Shown here piece by piece: positions 24,061 through 35,103 of a DNA stretch of 64,000 bases. Positions within the stretch are counted from its first letter, which is position 1, and every line of letters begins with the position of its first letter. Position numbers and translations under genes: made by a program. Location: contig NC_079491.1 of the NCBI RefSeq assembly GCF_020520425.1, forward strand, positions 20,885,449 to 20,949,448. The letters run 5' to 3'. Source of the stretch: Spinacia oleracea (lineage: Eukaryota > Streptophyta > Magnoliopsida > Caryophyllales > Amaranthaceae). The notes beneath the pieces were generated by a model. That model worked only from the letters and a program-made list of their open reading frames with translations. It did not search any database and was not told the origin of the DNA.

Positions 24061-24747
24061 ATGATTCAGTGACTTAAAATACATTTAAAAAAAACATAAA
24101 TGTAGATCTTCTTTTAAATTCGTTAAAAAATGTATTTGGTTTCGTTATTGTAATTAGAACATTAAGGAAAACAAAAAGAACAAACAGAAGGTGTAAATGA
24201 ACCAAGGTTTTTGTTTAAAAAATCCACTTACTCGCTCTCTTCTTCTTCTTCCGTTTCTGAAATTTCTTTGTTGATATCTTCCAACAAATCCGCATCAATT
24301 GTTGGTGTAATTTCTTTCTCTTTCTTCTTTTTGTTTCTTAAGTTCAATAAAGTCGTTGTCAAAGGAATATCATCCCTTCAAATGAAATTTTATAGAAAAT
24401 TAAAATTCATGGGAAATTCTCTAAAAATTAAAATTAAACTAAAATTCAAGAAATAGAAAAGAAAAATGAAGTTGAATTCTTACTCAATAGAACATTTCGC
24501 ATCAACTTCTTCTCCTTTTTTCGATTTCCCCATTTTCAATTGTTAGGGTTCAAGTTTTTGTAACCAGATTATCACTTCCAAAAAACAAATTGGGGAAGTT
24601 TTTAGAGTGAAAATAGTAGAATTCCAAATTGGGGAAGTTCGGATTTGCAAGAATTTGAAAGGTTTTGCACTGTTTTTTTGATTGTTGGTGAGTGAAGGTT
24701 TTGCATGTAGGTTGAGTGTGAAAATGAAAATAAATGTCGCATTCAAT

Positions 24748-24763
24748 GATGTATTTATATATG
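24748..24763 (-). promoter_or_regulatory. Probable TATA box of the Ulp1-like gene
   Basis: Read on the minus strand, CATATATAAATACATC lies about 215 bp upstream of the start codon at 24533, with a CT- and A-rich leader between them. A good match to the plant TATATAAATA consensus. Confidence 0.55.
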
Positions 24764-24824
24764 ATAAATTGAAGAGAGAGAAAATAACTGCTACAGTATT
24801 TTCAAATTTAAACTTCCTTTTTTT

Positions 24825-25695
24825 TTTTTGTTCTTTTCGTCCTTTCTTTTGTTCTTTTGGCCTATAAGTAAAGAAAATGATGTTCGTTTGAGTCTCCTTT
24901 GTGTTCTTTTTATTATCTGTTGTTAGTAATTTTAAATTTGTTTTTTATTACTGTTTTTACTTAAATTATATTTTTTAATTTTTTTTATTTTAAACAGTAA
25001 TCTATTTTTTAATTTTTTAAAATACAAAATGAAAGACAAGTAACTTATTTAATTTTTTTTTTTATTAAAAGATTTTGAGGAGAGAGAAATTAACTGCCAC
25101 GTTTTATGTTTTCATAGGAAAACTTCTGTTTTGCGGGTTTTTTCTTGCCACGTTCATTATTTCAATAAAAAACTTCTGTTTGGCGGTTTTTTCACTTTTT
25201 AACGTTTTTGTTGTTCTTTTCGTTGGTTCTTTTGTTCTTTTGTGCGTCTGGTGTTGCATTTGCCATGTTCTTTTTAAAAGTGCAGAGAAATCGTTCTTTC
25301 CTTGTTTTAACCTTTCTGGTTTTAAATATGTTTGTGTTTTTCTTTTTTTCTTTTTGTTCTTTTCCTTTACTTTCTGATCTTCTCTCATTTTAGTGTATTA
25401 TGTTCTTTTACGTGTTTTAATCTTTTTGGTTTTTAATATGATTGTTCTTTTCTATTTGTTCTTTCGTTTAATTGCTGATGTTCTTTCTTTTTAGTGTTTT
25501 ATGTTCTTTTACGTGTTTTTACTTATTGTTCTTTTACGTGTTTTTATTTATTTGTTGTTTTAACCTTTTTTGGTTTTCAATGCTATTGTTCTTTCCTGTT
25601 TTACTTATTGTTCTTTTGGTTTAATTCTTGATGTTCTTTCTTTTATGTTTTTGTGTTCTTTTATGTTTTTTGTTGCTTTTTTATGTTTTTGCGTT
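24825..25695 (+). repeat. GTTCTTTT motif array in the right subterminal region of the MULE
   Basis: About 14 or more plus-strand copies upstream of the Ulp1-like gene, reaching close to the right terminal repeat. No gene is recognised here, although two similar GAGAGAGAAA..ACTGC.AC stretches (about 24772 and 25080) look like duplicated leader sequence. Confidence 0.85.
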
Positions 25696-25712
25696 TTGTT
25701 CTTATTTTTCTG

Positions 25713-25762
25713 CGTTTTGGTGCAGGTGCACCTAGATCTAGGTGCACGCGCCTGTACCATCC
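25713..25762 (-). repeat. Right terminal inverted repeat of the large MULE, with palindrome
   Basis: Inverse of 10850-10897. The 22-bp palindrome (25726-25747) is identical to that at the left end, while bases outside it differ at several positions. Confidence 0.8.
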
Positions 25763-25771
25763 GCGCGTTGG

Positions 25772-25780
25772 GTGTGAGTG
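25772..25780 (+). repeat. Candidate target-site duplication, right side of the large MULE
   Basis: GTGTGAGTG, identical to 10832-10840. Confidence 0.65.
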
Positions 25781-26163
25781 TGTGACCGTGTGACTATGCA
25801 TAATTGCATATGTTTACTTTGGCACTGTTTAGCGATCAGCGATTAGCCGTAGCGGATTGTATTTGCGGTTCGACTAGCTGTTTTTACTAGCTGGTTTGAC
25901 TAGCTTGTTGTATTAGCTGGCTGATATGTAATAGTTGTTTGATTGACAAATTTACTAATAAGGACGTTCATATATTCAATTGTTGTGAGTTATTAATTAT
26001 TAAAATATGGATATTTTGTGGGGAATAAAATGTGCAACTCCCTAACATGAAAATAATTATACAACTTTTACCAAAAGAAAATAATAAATAATAAATAAAT
26101 AATAATAATATAAATATAAATATAAATAATAAGTAATTATAATATAAATAATTAAATAATATT
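25781..26163. other. Displaced upstream flank of MOS4; AT-rich spacer
   Basis: If the MULE inserted at the GTGTGAGTG site, this was the original sequence upstream of MOS4. The first 150 bp has CTAGCTG/TTAGCTGG-type repeats; 26080-26160 is a low-complexity ATAAATA tract. No gene seen. Confidence 0.5.
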
Positions 26164-26318
26164 TGTTATAAAAGTAGGGAGAAAGGGGGGAGAGAAGAAT
26201 AGAAAAAATGGCGGTTATCATCTTATTTCAATCGACATAATATATACATATATATATATTATATAGGATAAGGATGTCAAGTTATAATGGGCATCCACAA
26301 TACAATATATTTATAACA
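26164..26318 (-). repeat. 3' LTR of element 1
   Basis: 155 bp, starting TGTTATAAAAGTAGGG on the plus strand and ending TTTATAACA. Followed by the inverse of the polypurine tract (CTCCCCCTTGGATGTCC). Confidence 0.88.
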
Positions 26319-26349
26319 CTCCCCCTTGGATGTCCATTATCTAAAATAA

Positions 26350-26570
26350 TACAATGACTCTATAATGTACATGAGATGATGCCTCATTAAAAATATTTCT
26401 AGGAAAACCCAGTGGGATAAAAACCTAGTGAAGGAAAAGAGTACAACACTCATCATAATACGCTTGGGATGTTGACTCGTTAAAAACCTTACCAGAAAAA
26501 CCCAATGGGACAAAACCATGGTTAAGAGAAAAAGAGTACAACGCGTATTTTCTCCCCCTAATGAATACAT
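26350..26570 (-). repeat. Duplicated 3' noncoding box of element 1
   Basis: Read on the minus strand, a block of the form CCCA.TGGGTTTTCCT.GTAAGG followed by TTTTTAACGAGGCA occurs twice. Element 2 has the same two copies (about 38625-38840); element 3 has one (about 50220-50265). Confidence 0.75.
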
Positions 26571-27824
26571 CACTTGAGATCTTCTAGTTCAATGAATCTA
26601 ATATTGTTGATAACTTTTCAAATGTAGCAACATGAAGCTCCTTGAAAGTTTATTCTCCACAATTTGACTTGAATTTTCAAAACTTCACTTATATGCGCTA
26701 GGTGAGTATTTATATCACCAAACTTTTGAAAATAATACCTAAAATAAATAAATTTTCTTATACATGATATTATAAAATGGTCTATATATTGAACATATAT
26801 AAACCTTCTTCTGGAGGTCATATGTAGTAGTAATCAACAATCTTGACCAAAATTTCTTTAGTCGTACTGTCATGGCAATACGTGATAGTTAACAATATCA
26901 TCATCCAACTTATAGGTATAATATAGCATTCTGTTATTTATGGTACTCCTGAACCATGAAATAAAACACATTGTAAGAAAATTACATACTCTTATCTTAT
27001 ATTAGAATCAATTCATATTTGTACGAGAATTCTTCCTTGAACAAACTAATATGTATATTTCATAATCCTCAAGTACTCAAACTACTGGTTGAGACGACAA
27101 TCATCAATGTTGTGATATTGATATGCAAAACTTAAAGGGCTAGATGTTAAGAACATCATGTATAAGTTCTTCAGGAACTCTTCTTATTTGCATGATTCAT
27201 AACATGCTATTAAATCAATATTACATGTTTCTTTTGCAACTACTAGCCCCATGAAGCAATAATCTCCTCTTATAAATTTCCATAAAGTTGCAAATCCATC
27301 TTACCATTCTTTGGATGCATATTCATATACGACATCATAATAGTTTTGAAACATGTAATATGAAATTATAACTGGATAAATCTACATCATACCATGATAA
27401 AACATAAAACAAATTAAATGTATGATAAATGATGCATTTACCTATTAACTACACATGTATATGAATGTAAGACTCAAATGCAAAATAATGTACATTGTGG
27501 ATATTTCAAATTCATAACTTGTTGGACTTCAGGTCCATGAGCTCATTGATCATTAAAATGATGTCTACATCGAAATAGACATAGATTTATAATCCCCTAT
27601 CCAATCCATTATTCATCGCATATGCATTATATTTCGGTTCCATCATCTACCGGTATCATCAAATTCTTCAACATATATTGTGCATGCTATTCATTAATGA
27701 TATCTGAATACTTATTCAATAGGTACCATTCATATTTTTTCATGGGCCATCTATTGTAGTTCAGATATCTATATCACTTCAAGGGTATTTGATACACTAT
27801 ATAATAGTGTTTTCTTTCTTTTCA

Positions 27825-28999
27825 TGAAATTTTGTGAAACACTACCTTAACGTTTGGACGTTTTGTGAATTACTACCTTATAAAAACTTTTTTATATTTT
27901 ACTACCTTATAAGTTTCATTTGTTTGAGTAACACTACCAATTAACATCAGACGTTAAAATTCTCTGTTTGTGGGTCCCACATTCACCCCTTATTGATTAT
28001 TCCCCTGTTTTTAATTGCTCTGCTTTAAAACTCCAATACTCCGTTTATAATTTGGTTACAAAAATAAATCCCACAATAGGTGACTTTGGGTGGGGATCGG
28101 ATCCCGATTTGGCATTTAGTCCTTACCCCTCCTAGTGGCCTGATTAAGTGGGTCGGACAAACCGACCCGTGTAACTTGTGTGGTTCAATTTTGGATCGAA
28201 GCATGTCCTGATAACATAATCGTTGAAGACCCTTGGTATTGTTTGTTCAACTAAAACCCAGAGAAGGAGAAAGAAAGAAAGGCGGAAATGGTGTTTCAGA
28301 GTGCTTCCATTCACAAACTACTCCTCATGTCGAACTGCTCATCATTATGCTCTTTTCTTCTTCGCTAACAACACCGCCTCATCTTCTTTGGTTAATCATT
28401 TTCTTCCTTTCTTTTTCCAACTGGGTTCATGCTTAATTCTACATTGAATTTCATTTTCTGTCAAATATAATTATGGGTTTTTACAACTTGATGAAAGAGT
28501 TGAGCAATTATAATTATGGAATTTCATTTTCTGTCAAATATAAGAAATTAAGCAAACACAAACCAGTAAAAATCCAATAATAATAATCAAAATTCACAGC
28601 CATTGACAAACACGAGAGTAGGATACCAATTCCCATTCTTTTTCTAACACTTAGTCGAACTGGTTTTTCCATCATCTTTGTTGCTAAAGGTAGGACAATG
28701 AAATCATTTGTGGTTATAAACTGGAGTAAGTTCTATCCACAAATCACAATAGTTTCTAATTTTCTATTGTAAGATTTATTCCACGGAGTATCGGAGTTTC
28801 AGAGCAGAGAAAGTAAAAACAGGGGAAGAATCAATAAGGGGTGAATGTGGGATCCACAAACGAAGAATTTTAACGTCTGCTGTTAACCGGTAGTGTTACT
28901 CAAACAAATGAAACTTATAAGGTAGCAAAATATAAAAAAAATTATAAGGTAGTAATTCACAAAACGTACAAACATTAAAGTAGTGTTTCACAAAATTTC
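27825..28999. mobile_element. Non-autonomous MULE with about 150-bp TIRs
   Basis: GAAATTTTGTGAAACACTAC at the left is mirrored at the right end (GTAGTGTTTCACAAAATTTC). The direct repeat TTTCTTTTCA at 27815-27824 and 29000-29009 is a 9-10-bp MULE-type target-site duplication. Element 2 has the uninterrupted site at about 40118-40140 (TTTTCTTTCTTTTCAAAAAT). The middle (about 28260-28440) looks like a gene 5' end (a short frame starting MVFQSASIHKLLL that soon stops), perhaps captured host DNA. Confidence 0.88.
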
Positions 29000-29503
29000 T
29001 TTCTTTTCAAAAATATTATCAACTGCATTATCTTGCCTTTTCATATAAATAATTTTGTAACTCGTCACTATTTTGGAACCGTATATATAATCTACACTTC
29101 AGGTGTAGAGATTTAAATAAATATTGGCAAGATATATTTCTCAACACTTACTATGTGTAACATCGAGCACTATGACTAACATATACCTTTATGTCTCTAG
29201 ACATGTAAAACTTAACATAATTAAGTCATAGATATTTATGTCCAAACATACTTCGAGGACATAAAGTTGGCATGTACACTTACTCATATGGGGATCAATT
29301 TATTATCTTTTAATTTTGCCAACTTATTCTTGCTCGTCTCCCCTAAGTTGGGAAAATATTGTCAATATATTATGGGGCATAAAAATCCTTCACCGACTAA
29401 TAATACACTTTTCAGCGTGTATTTTAATAAATGTTCCATATTTTCATTCTCTTCTGGAGATCAACATTAATCATGGGGAGTAGATGCATTGTGCAGTTGT
29501 ATT

Positions 29504-29520
29504 CCCCCCCCCCCCCCCCC
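29504..29520 (+). repeat. Poly(C) tract of 17
   Basis: The matching place in element 2 (about 40604) has no C run, so this expanded after the two copies separated. Confidence 0.9.
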
Positions 29521-30253
29521 ATATTTTCTCATTTCGTGCTGACGTATGATTGCCCCAATCAAGAGATTTATTATACTTAAATCAATCACAAAACACTTGT
29601 AAACTTCTTGGTGATCTTCAAGTCACTTACTATATATCATTATTGGTGAACTTCGGGTCACTTACTATCATGGTGAACTTCAAGTCACCTATCATATCAT
29701 TATACAAGTTTTCAAAGTAATTAATATCTCTTGTACGCATTTATTTTCTCAATCGATTCATCCTAACTATTTGATTGGAATACAACTCAACCTCATCATT
29801 ATGTCTTGCCTTTGAATATATACAACATATGAGGGAATGTCAGCACATAAATTTTTATTTGACAAGAATTTTCAAATTCTCATGACGGGTGTTCTTAAAC
29901 CCGGATGACCTGAATTATCACATCGTACGTATATAATATCATATAAAATATTTCATTCGATAACTACTGGTTATCTTCCCAAAGTGATCACTTTAATTAT
30001 AAAATACTATAATTTGAACATATTGTGATGTGATATAACGATACAAACTGGTGTCTCATTTGTAATAGCAAGACAACCCTACAAATTTATGGAAAGATAG
30101 CTTGTATTCTTTTGAAGTATGTGTTGTAATTGCAGTACATATCAATTTCAATGAACATATTCTTCTTTCTTCATCTTTCGGGTGGTATAATAATATCATA
30201 AACTTGTACTCGTGTTCATAAACAGAATTAATGAAATATGAACAATACATGTA

Positions 30254-30577
30254 CTCCTTCCGTAGTTATTTAAGGGATACACTTGCCTTTTCCGACCGTA
30301 TTTATTTAAGAGATACACTTGCCGTTTTTAGTAACTTATCAACCCCACCATCTAATTAAATAATCTCTCTAATATATCATATGTCCCACCACCCTATTAA
30401 ACAAATAATTTCATAACTACACCCATCACCCACCCCCTAAAATGACATAATCCCCACTTGTTTTACCTATTAAAATATCTACACAACCCCACTTGTTTTA
30501 TTACTTTATTTCATTCAATTCTTTTTCTTAATACCCGTGCCCGACCAAGTGTATCCCTTAAATAAATATGGAGGGAG
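30254..30577. mobile_element. Stowaway-type MITE within LTR element 1
   Basis: CTCCTTCCGTAGTTATTTAA at the left and TTAAATAAATATGGAGGGAG at the right are imperfectly inverted, with TA at 30252-30253 and 30578-30579. Length 324 bp. Confidence 0.88.
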
Positions 30578-30782
30578 TACCACTTTTACCATCATTGTAT
30601 CATTTTGATCCATTTACCATTATTTTGTAAATTTAAAAGTTATCTCCCCCTGATCCTTGCATATATTATATTCTTAACTATTGTAAGAGAAACTTTTCTA
30701 CCCACTAAATACATCTCTTCATAATATATTCTCAGTGATGTATGAGGGACATCCTTAGACTTTAATAACCAGTTATTTCCTT

Positions 30783-30843
30783 CAGGATTGGTGATCAAGA
30801 AATCATCCACGTTTAAATCGTTGTCCAAAACCAATTTCTCCAT
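30783..30843 (-). pseudogene. gag C-terminus remnant of LTR element 1
   Basis: About 20 codons read DDFLITNPEGNN near the end, matching the end of element 3 gag (ADFFTSPEGNN). The rest of gag and pol is missing or unrecognisable, so element 1 must have depended on proteins made elsewhere. Confidence 0.55.
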
Positions 30844-31046
30844 TAATATTCCAATTAAGAATGCAACAATAAGAAATCAACAAGATCGTGATATAAATAA
30901 ATCAAGTATAATACTCACAACTACATATTATGTATATATTATACTACCGATGTTGCGTAATAAGAATAACTTAATCAAAAGTATACTCTCTAAACTCAAA
31001 TATTGTTAACAAAATCCAACATCACTACGCAATTTATCACAAAAAT

Positions 31047-33829
31047 TGTAACACCCCGACAATTCTCCTTTTTCTAAAATAACCTTTTAATATAAAACGT
31101 AGAGAATTATCAAGGCATTATCGCCCGTGTGAAAACGTAATGGCTTATTCAGAATTTTGCAGCGGAAAACATAAAACTAACTTTAGGTTTATAAATAATC
31201 AATTACAGAGAAATCCAAAACCAATCAACGAAAATAAAGTGATGTAGCTAGTACGACAAGTTTGAAGTTCAATTTAACAAACACAAGTCAACTAAGCGAA
31301 TCAAAACTAAATACAAGTTCTCTAATCCCGATCCCAATGATGCATCATCTTCAAACCTGTAGATGGACAATGCTTATTGATCCTTAGAGACTGCTCACCA
31401 AAATAGGTCATCACATGATCAATAAAGCATAGCCATGATCAACACACACAAACAAAACACGTAATCAGCAAAGCTGAGTACTACATACTAAATCAATAAT
31501 AATCCTAACAGATTCTATTAAACGAATAATCCTAACATGATACTAATAAAACATAAGTAAGGGCAAACAAAACTTATTAATTTGAAGACCACACTTGACT
31601 AGACTAGGCTAGACTAGACTGGACTAGACTTTTTATAACAATAATATTATTTTAATTGAAATAGTCAATGGACCGAGTTGTCCAACCAGAAGTCTTCACT
31701 AAGGAAGACGAGGTACGGGCGCGACTCCGTAGCCTCAGTGACCTGCGATATCGAGGAACTTTTGAATAAAATTGAACACGGTGATCAATCCGGTCCCAGA
31801 AAAGGCCATGGGCTACCACCATGAACCCCAACTCATGTTTGTCCGTCACTTCAGACGTGCACAGTCCAAAACTATTGCTATTCAGTTTCACATTTACATG
31901 ATTTACCAATTAATACTTTGTTATGACAATCACATAAATCATAAAATCAACAAGAAGTATTCACAACTGTTTTTATCTTGGAATTAGGTAAGCGTTCACA
32001 AAGTTATCAATCAAGAACCCATTCCAATTAATTCAACCTTTCCTTTAACAATGGTTAACCAGCTCTATATAGGTGTAAAGGATCAACTTACTAAACAAGG
32101 TCATCGCCCCTCAATCCTCATAAAGTAGTGAAATGCTTAAAAAGGGAACAACGATCAATCGATCTAAACCAATATATACGAAATAATATAATGTTCCCAA
32201 CCAACATGCTTGCATCAATCATCCATGCTAACATGTTATAATTCTCATAATAAAATCCATGCTCAACACGTTCATCCAACAACATTAAACATGTAAATTT
32301 CAACATAACCAAGTTCAAAGGCATAACATAACCAAGTTCAAAGACATAACAACATGGTTTCAACATAAGCACACATCCCGAAGCACACAGGTATGTACGT
32401 ACCTTGTGTAAACAAACTGCGAGCTGAGGCCACTTTAATAATTCAAAAGTCGCCTAAAGAGAATTCTCCATCTAAAAACAACCAATATAGATTCATATCA
32501 ACTCACATTGAATTTTCAGCAACATTAGGGTGCTTCAAACCCTTCCTAAACATAATTAGAACATTCCCCAATGTCAACACTTAGCTACTAAACCTCCTAG
32601 CATAGTGATTACTACACTAATGATCACCAATTATCATAAACTTCAATAAAGCATCCCTTTTTAAAATTCCAGCAATATAAAATTGTTTAAAACTTCACCA
32701 AAACATAATTAATATGCTTAAAATCAGAAAAACAATAACATTTAATAATTCATAAACATCATACTATGATTTTCTAACTATTAAAGCATTAAAATTCATG
32801 CTTTAAATCATTCAAATCCTTGTTTCAATCGAATTATGTAATTTAAAATTTAATAATTTAATTATGCAAACATCTAAATCTGAAATTCGTAAATAAATTA
32901 TAAAATCATAAATTTAACTCAAGAAAAACATAAATTGAATCAATAAAATATAACTTAACCATTAAATTAGCTTAGGGTTTTAAAGGAATTAACCAAATAA
33001 GGAGGGAGAGAAGAGAGGTAGGCCGACGGTCAAGGACGACGGCAGCAGGGGAGGTGCGGCTGGAGGCGCAGCTGGGTCGCACACGGTGGCTGGCGGTTCT
33101 GGTTCGAACAACACAGAGCAACGAGTGAGAAGAAGATAAAAGAAACGAAAGATAAAGAGAAAGAACGAAGGAGAAGGAAAAGGGAGGGGAAGCTACCGTG
33201 CAACGGTGGAAGGCAAGAACGCAGATACGGCGGCTGAAGCAAGACCGCAGACGCTGGTGGCAGCGTGGTGGTGGTGCTGTGTGAAAATTGAAACAACCGA
33301 GTGAGGGGAAGGAAAGAAACACAAAGGAGAAGCAAGAAGCACAAAGCAAGAGAGGAAGAGGAGAATTACCGGCGGCGAGGACGGTGGTGGTCCGGCAGGT
33401 GTGCGGTGGCGGCGTGAAACAATAGCAGCAATGGAGGTTGAGGGTTGAGGGTGTGTTTACGTGAAAGTGAAGGAGGAGGGAAGGGTTTTGGTGGTTAATT
33501 GATGTCACGGAAGGGAGGAGAGACTTTAGGTTTTATTATTTTGGGCTTCACCCAATTGGGCTAGAAATATGATTTAGTTTTAGAATTTGAATCCCAAAAT
33601 CTATTAATATTGTTTTCTAATTCCGAACGTGTTTTCGTAATTCAAATTCTTTTCAACATAAAATTCTAAAATTATTTTAATTTCATAAATAGTTGAAATA
33701 TTTATAACGTTTATAAATAAATATTCGTTAATTACATTATTTATTTCTAAAATTCATAAATTTTATTTAAATATAATTAACTATACGTTAAAATATATTA
33801 ATAAAATTTATAAAATTACGGGGATTACA
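31047..33829 (-). mobile_element. Solo LTR (2783 bp), Ty3/Gypsy-like
   Basis: Begins TGTAACACCCCGACAATT and ends CGGGGATTACA on the plus strand, so in transcription sense it reads TGTAATCCCCG to CGGGGTGTTACA, like many plant Tekay/Del-type LTRs. It is flanked by the 5-bp direct repeat AAAAT (31042-31046 and 33830-33834) and has no internal region, so it arose by LTR-LTR recombination. A 178-codon frame at 32972-33508 (minus) is low-complexity serine/leucine/proline and not a convincing gene. A second copy begins at 62599. Confidence 0.85.
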
Positions 33830-33834
33830 AAAAT

Positions 33835-34107
33835 TCTTAATCAAGATATTTAATAAGAAATAAACAAAAATAAATAAATAAATTATGACATGAAATCTAT
33901 TATCATTTTAAAGGCATATATGATGACAATAACCGTCATCATTATCATCAACGTATGCATATCCAGGCTTCATCATCAACAACCAATGGATAAAGAAATT
34001 CAAAAACATACATGCATGCATCATCATTATGAAGAAAGAAGAGCATGCATCATCATCGATGTATGTATTATCAACGGGGACAAATTACAATTTATAAGAA
34101 TTGCAAA
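33835..34107. other. Short unannotated interior segment of element 1
   Basis: AT-rich with repeated CATCATC and ATGCATGCATC stretches; no coding potential seen. The hAT MITE target duplication ends at 34107. Confidence 0.4.
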
Positions 34108-34567
34108 CAGTGGCGGAGCCAGGAATTTGTTTTTGGGGTGTCGGTAGTGGCGTTCCAAGGATTTTTAGAGTGTTGTGTCCGGTGATTTTCCGCAACACAC
34201 AATATATTACTAAAAAAATGTATCGTCCTAAAATTAATCAAAATTCATATTATAATCGTACAAAATTATTACAATTATTCTCTACGATTTTCATATGTGT
34301 GGTGGAAACAGAAAAGAATAACTGGATGGTTTAAATTCAAAACTCTAAGAAACCAGTTGTTTATAAACAATGATCTTTTAGGGTTATATATTCAGAACTC
34401 TAAGAGACCAATTGTTTTTAAAGGATGGTCTCTTAGGATTAAGTATAACCTAAGAGATGGTTTTATAAAATAACTGGTCTCTTAGATTTCAGCTATAAGT
34501 ATTTTTTTTCCAATTTTTTTTGGGGGGTCGGTGGACCCCCCCATGCACCTACTTGGCTCTGCTACTG
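34108..34567. mobile_element. hAT-type MITE
   Basis: CAGTGGCGGAGCCAGGAATT at the left and an imperfect inverse (TTGGCTCTGCTACTG) at the right. An 8-bp target-site duplication, ATTGCAAA at 34100-34107 versus ATCGCAAA at 34568-34575, has one mismatch. Eight bases is the hAT standard. Length 460 bp, no transposase. Confidence 0.85.
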
Positions 34568-34963
34568 ATCGCAAATGATAAGCTATGACAAATTTCATGC
34601 AAATTGGCAAAGATCAACCGTAACCGTCAAATGATGACAAAATCCTTACAAATAACGTATTATGCAAAGATCAACATAAAGTTTGACGCCATTAGAGATC
34701 AACGAATTGCAAAACTAAGAACAATTAATTACTTGTTATGAATCTGACATAGAGTAATTAACTGTGTGCAAACTGTAGTGAATATTGTTTGCGGAAAATA
34801 ATATTAACGCTATAACATGATGTTTGCCATATTATCATGAACATACCGATCAAATTTAAATCATCAAACAATTAGAGTAAACTTACAATACTGGTGATAA
34901 TTCCCTTGTTTGTCGCTCACATTGTTATCTATCTCCCGTCGACTAGCAATGGTGTTGATAACG

Positions 34964-35099
34964 TGTTATAAAAGTAGGGAGAAAGGGGGAGAGAGGAGTA
35001 GAGAAATTGAAGGTTATCATCTTATTCCAATCGACATAATATGTACACATACATATATTATATAGGATAAGGATGTCAAAGTATAATGGGTATCCACAA

Positions 35100-35103
<4 letters not shown>
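34964..35103 (-). repeat. 5' LTR of element 1, truncated by a TA microsatellite
   Basis: Matches the first 140 or so bases of 26164-26318. Immediately inside (to the left) is ACGTTATCAACACCATTGC on the minus strand, the same leader start as elements 2 and 3 (CGTTATCAGCACCATTGC), presumably the primer binding site region. Confidence 0.8.

Larger units (their letters stand above)
22872..24231. other. Intron 2 of the Ulp1-like gene, containing a possible internal plus-strand transcription start
   Basis: A 1.36-kb intron. Its part nearest exon 3 (22890-23060) carries AAAAGAACA (sense for the minus gene), but 23460-24060 mainly carries GTTCTTTT on the plus strand. In between lies a promoter-like region followed by a leader and a possible exon (listed separately). 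The mixed orientation suggests a remnant of a third, plus-strand unit. Confidence 0.5.
16186..24533 (-). pseudogene. Ulp1-like (C48) cysteine protease gene of the MULE, 19 exons, one 4-bp frameshift
   Basis: Exons (minus): 24484-24533, 24232-24375, 22569-22871, 22386-22475, 22128-22302, 21839-21979, 21148-21744, 20327-20479, 19757-20221, 18712-19325, 18117-18360, 17940-17996, 17572-17760, 17423-17481, 17216-17331, 16979-17119, 16757-16900, 16381-16584 and 16186-16302. All are GT-AG; phases agree except across exon 11, where 4 extra bases (about 18332-18336) shift the frame. Without them the gene would be about 1332 codons. The N-terminus (about 1-330) is lysine/glutamate-rich coiled coil. Residues about 335-600 resemble the plant-mobile-domain-like region found N-terminal to plant TE Ulp1 proteases (LGFGSLLQLDIPQ, ITVEDVYLVYGIPIGG). 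Then follow a Q-rich linker and the C48 domain: H1188 (VWSGDHFYL), D1205 (IIDN), C1267 (NKTDCGVYAMRHMETY). The usual oxyanion Gln six residues before the Cys is Arg. Ulp1 enzymes remove SUMO; the substrate here is unknown. Exons 1-2 are least certain because intron 2 is long. Confidence 0.82.
10841..25771. mobile_element. Large autonomous-type Mutator-like element (MULE) with transposase and Ulp1-like protease genes
   Basis: The ends carry inverted repeats. At the left (about 10850-10897) GATGGTGCAGGCGTGTGCAC is followed by a 22-bp perfect palindrome; the right end (about 25713-25762) is the inverse with few changes in this core. A 9-bp direct repeat flanks the whole. Inside are two convergent genes, a MULE transposase (plus, 11132-15639) and an Ulp1-type protease (minus, 24533-16186), meeting at about 15.7-15.9 kb. 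MULEs carrying Ulp1-like genes are known in plants (Kaonashi elements in Arabidopsis, CUMULE in melon). At about 14.9 kb this one is long, mainly because introns and spacers are filled with a dispersed GTTCTTTT motif. It sits 159 bp upstream of MOS4; MULEs are known to favour gene 5' ends. Confidence 0.85.

Noticed and set aside
32972-33508. 178-codon minus-strand open frame and an overlapping 104-codon frame
   Set aside because: Low-complexity S/L/P/F sequence inside a Gypsy-like solo LTR; overlapping frames are equally open and no domain is visible.
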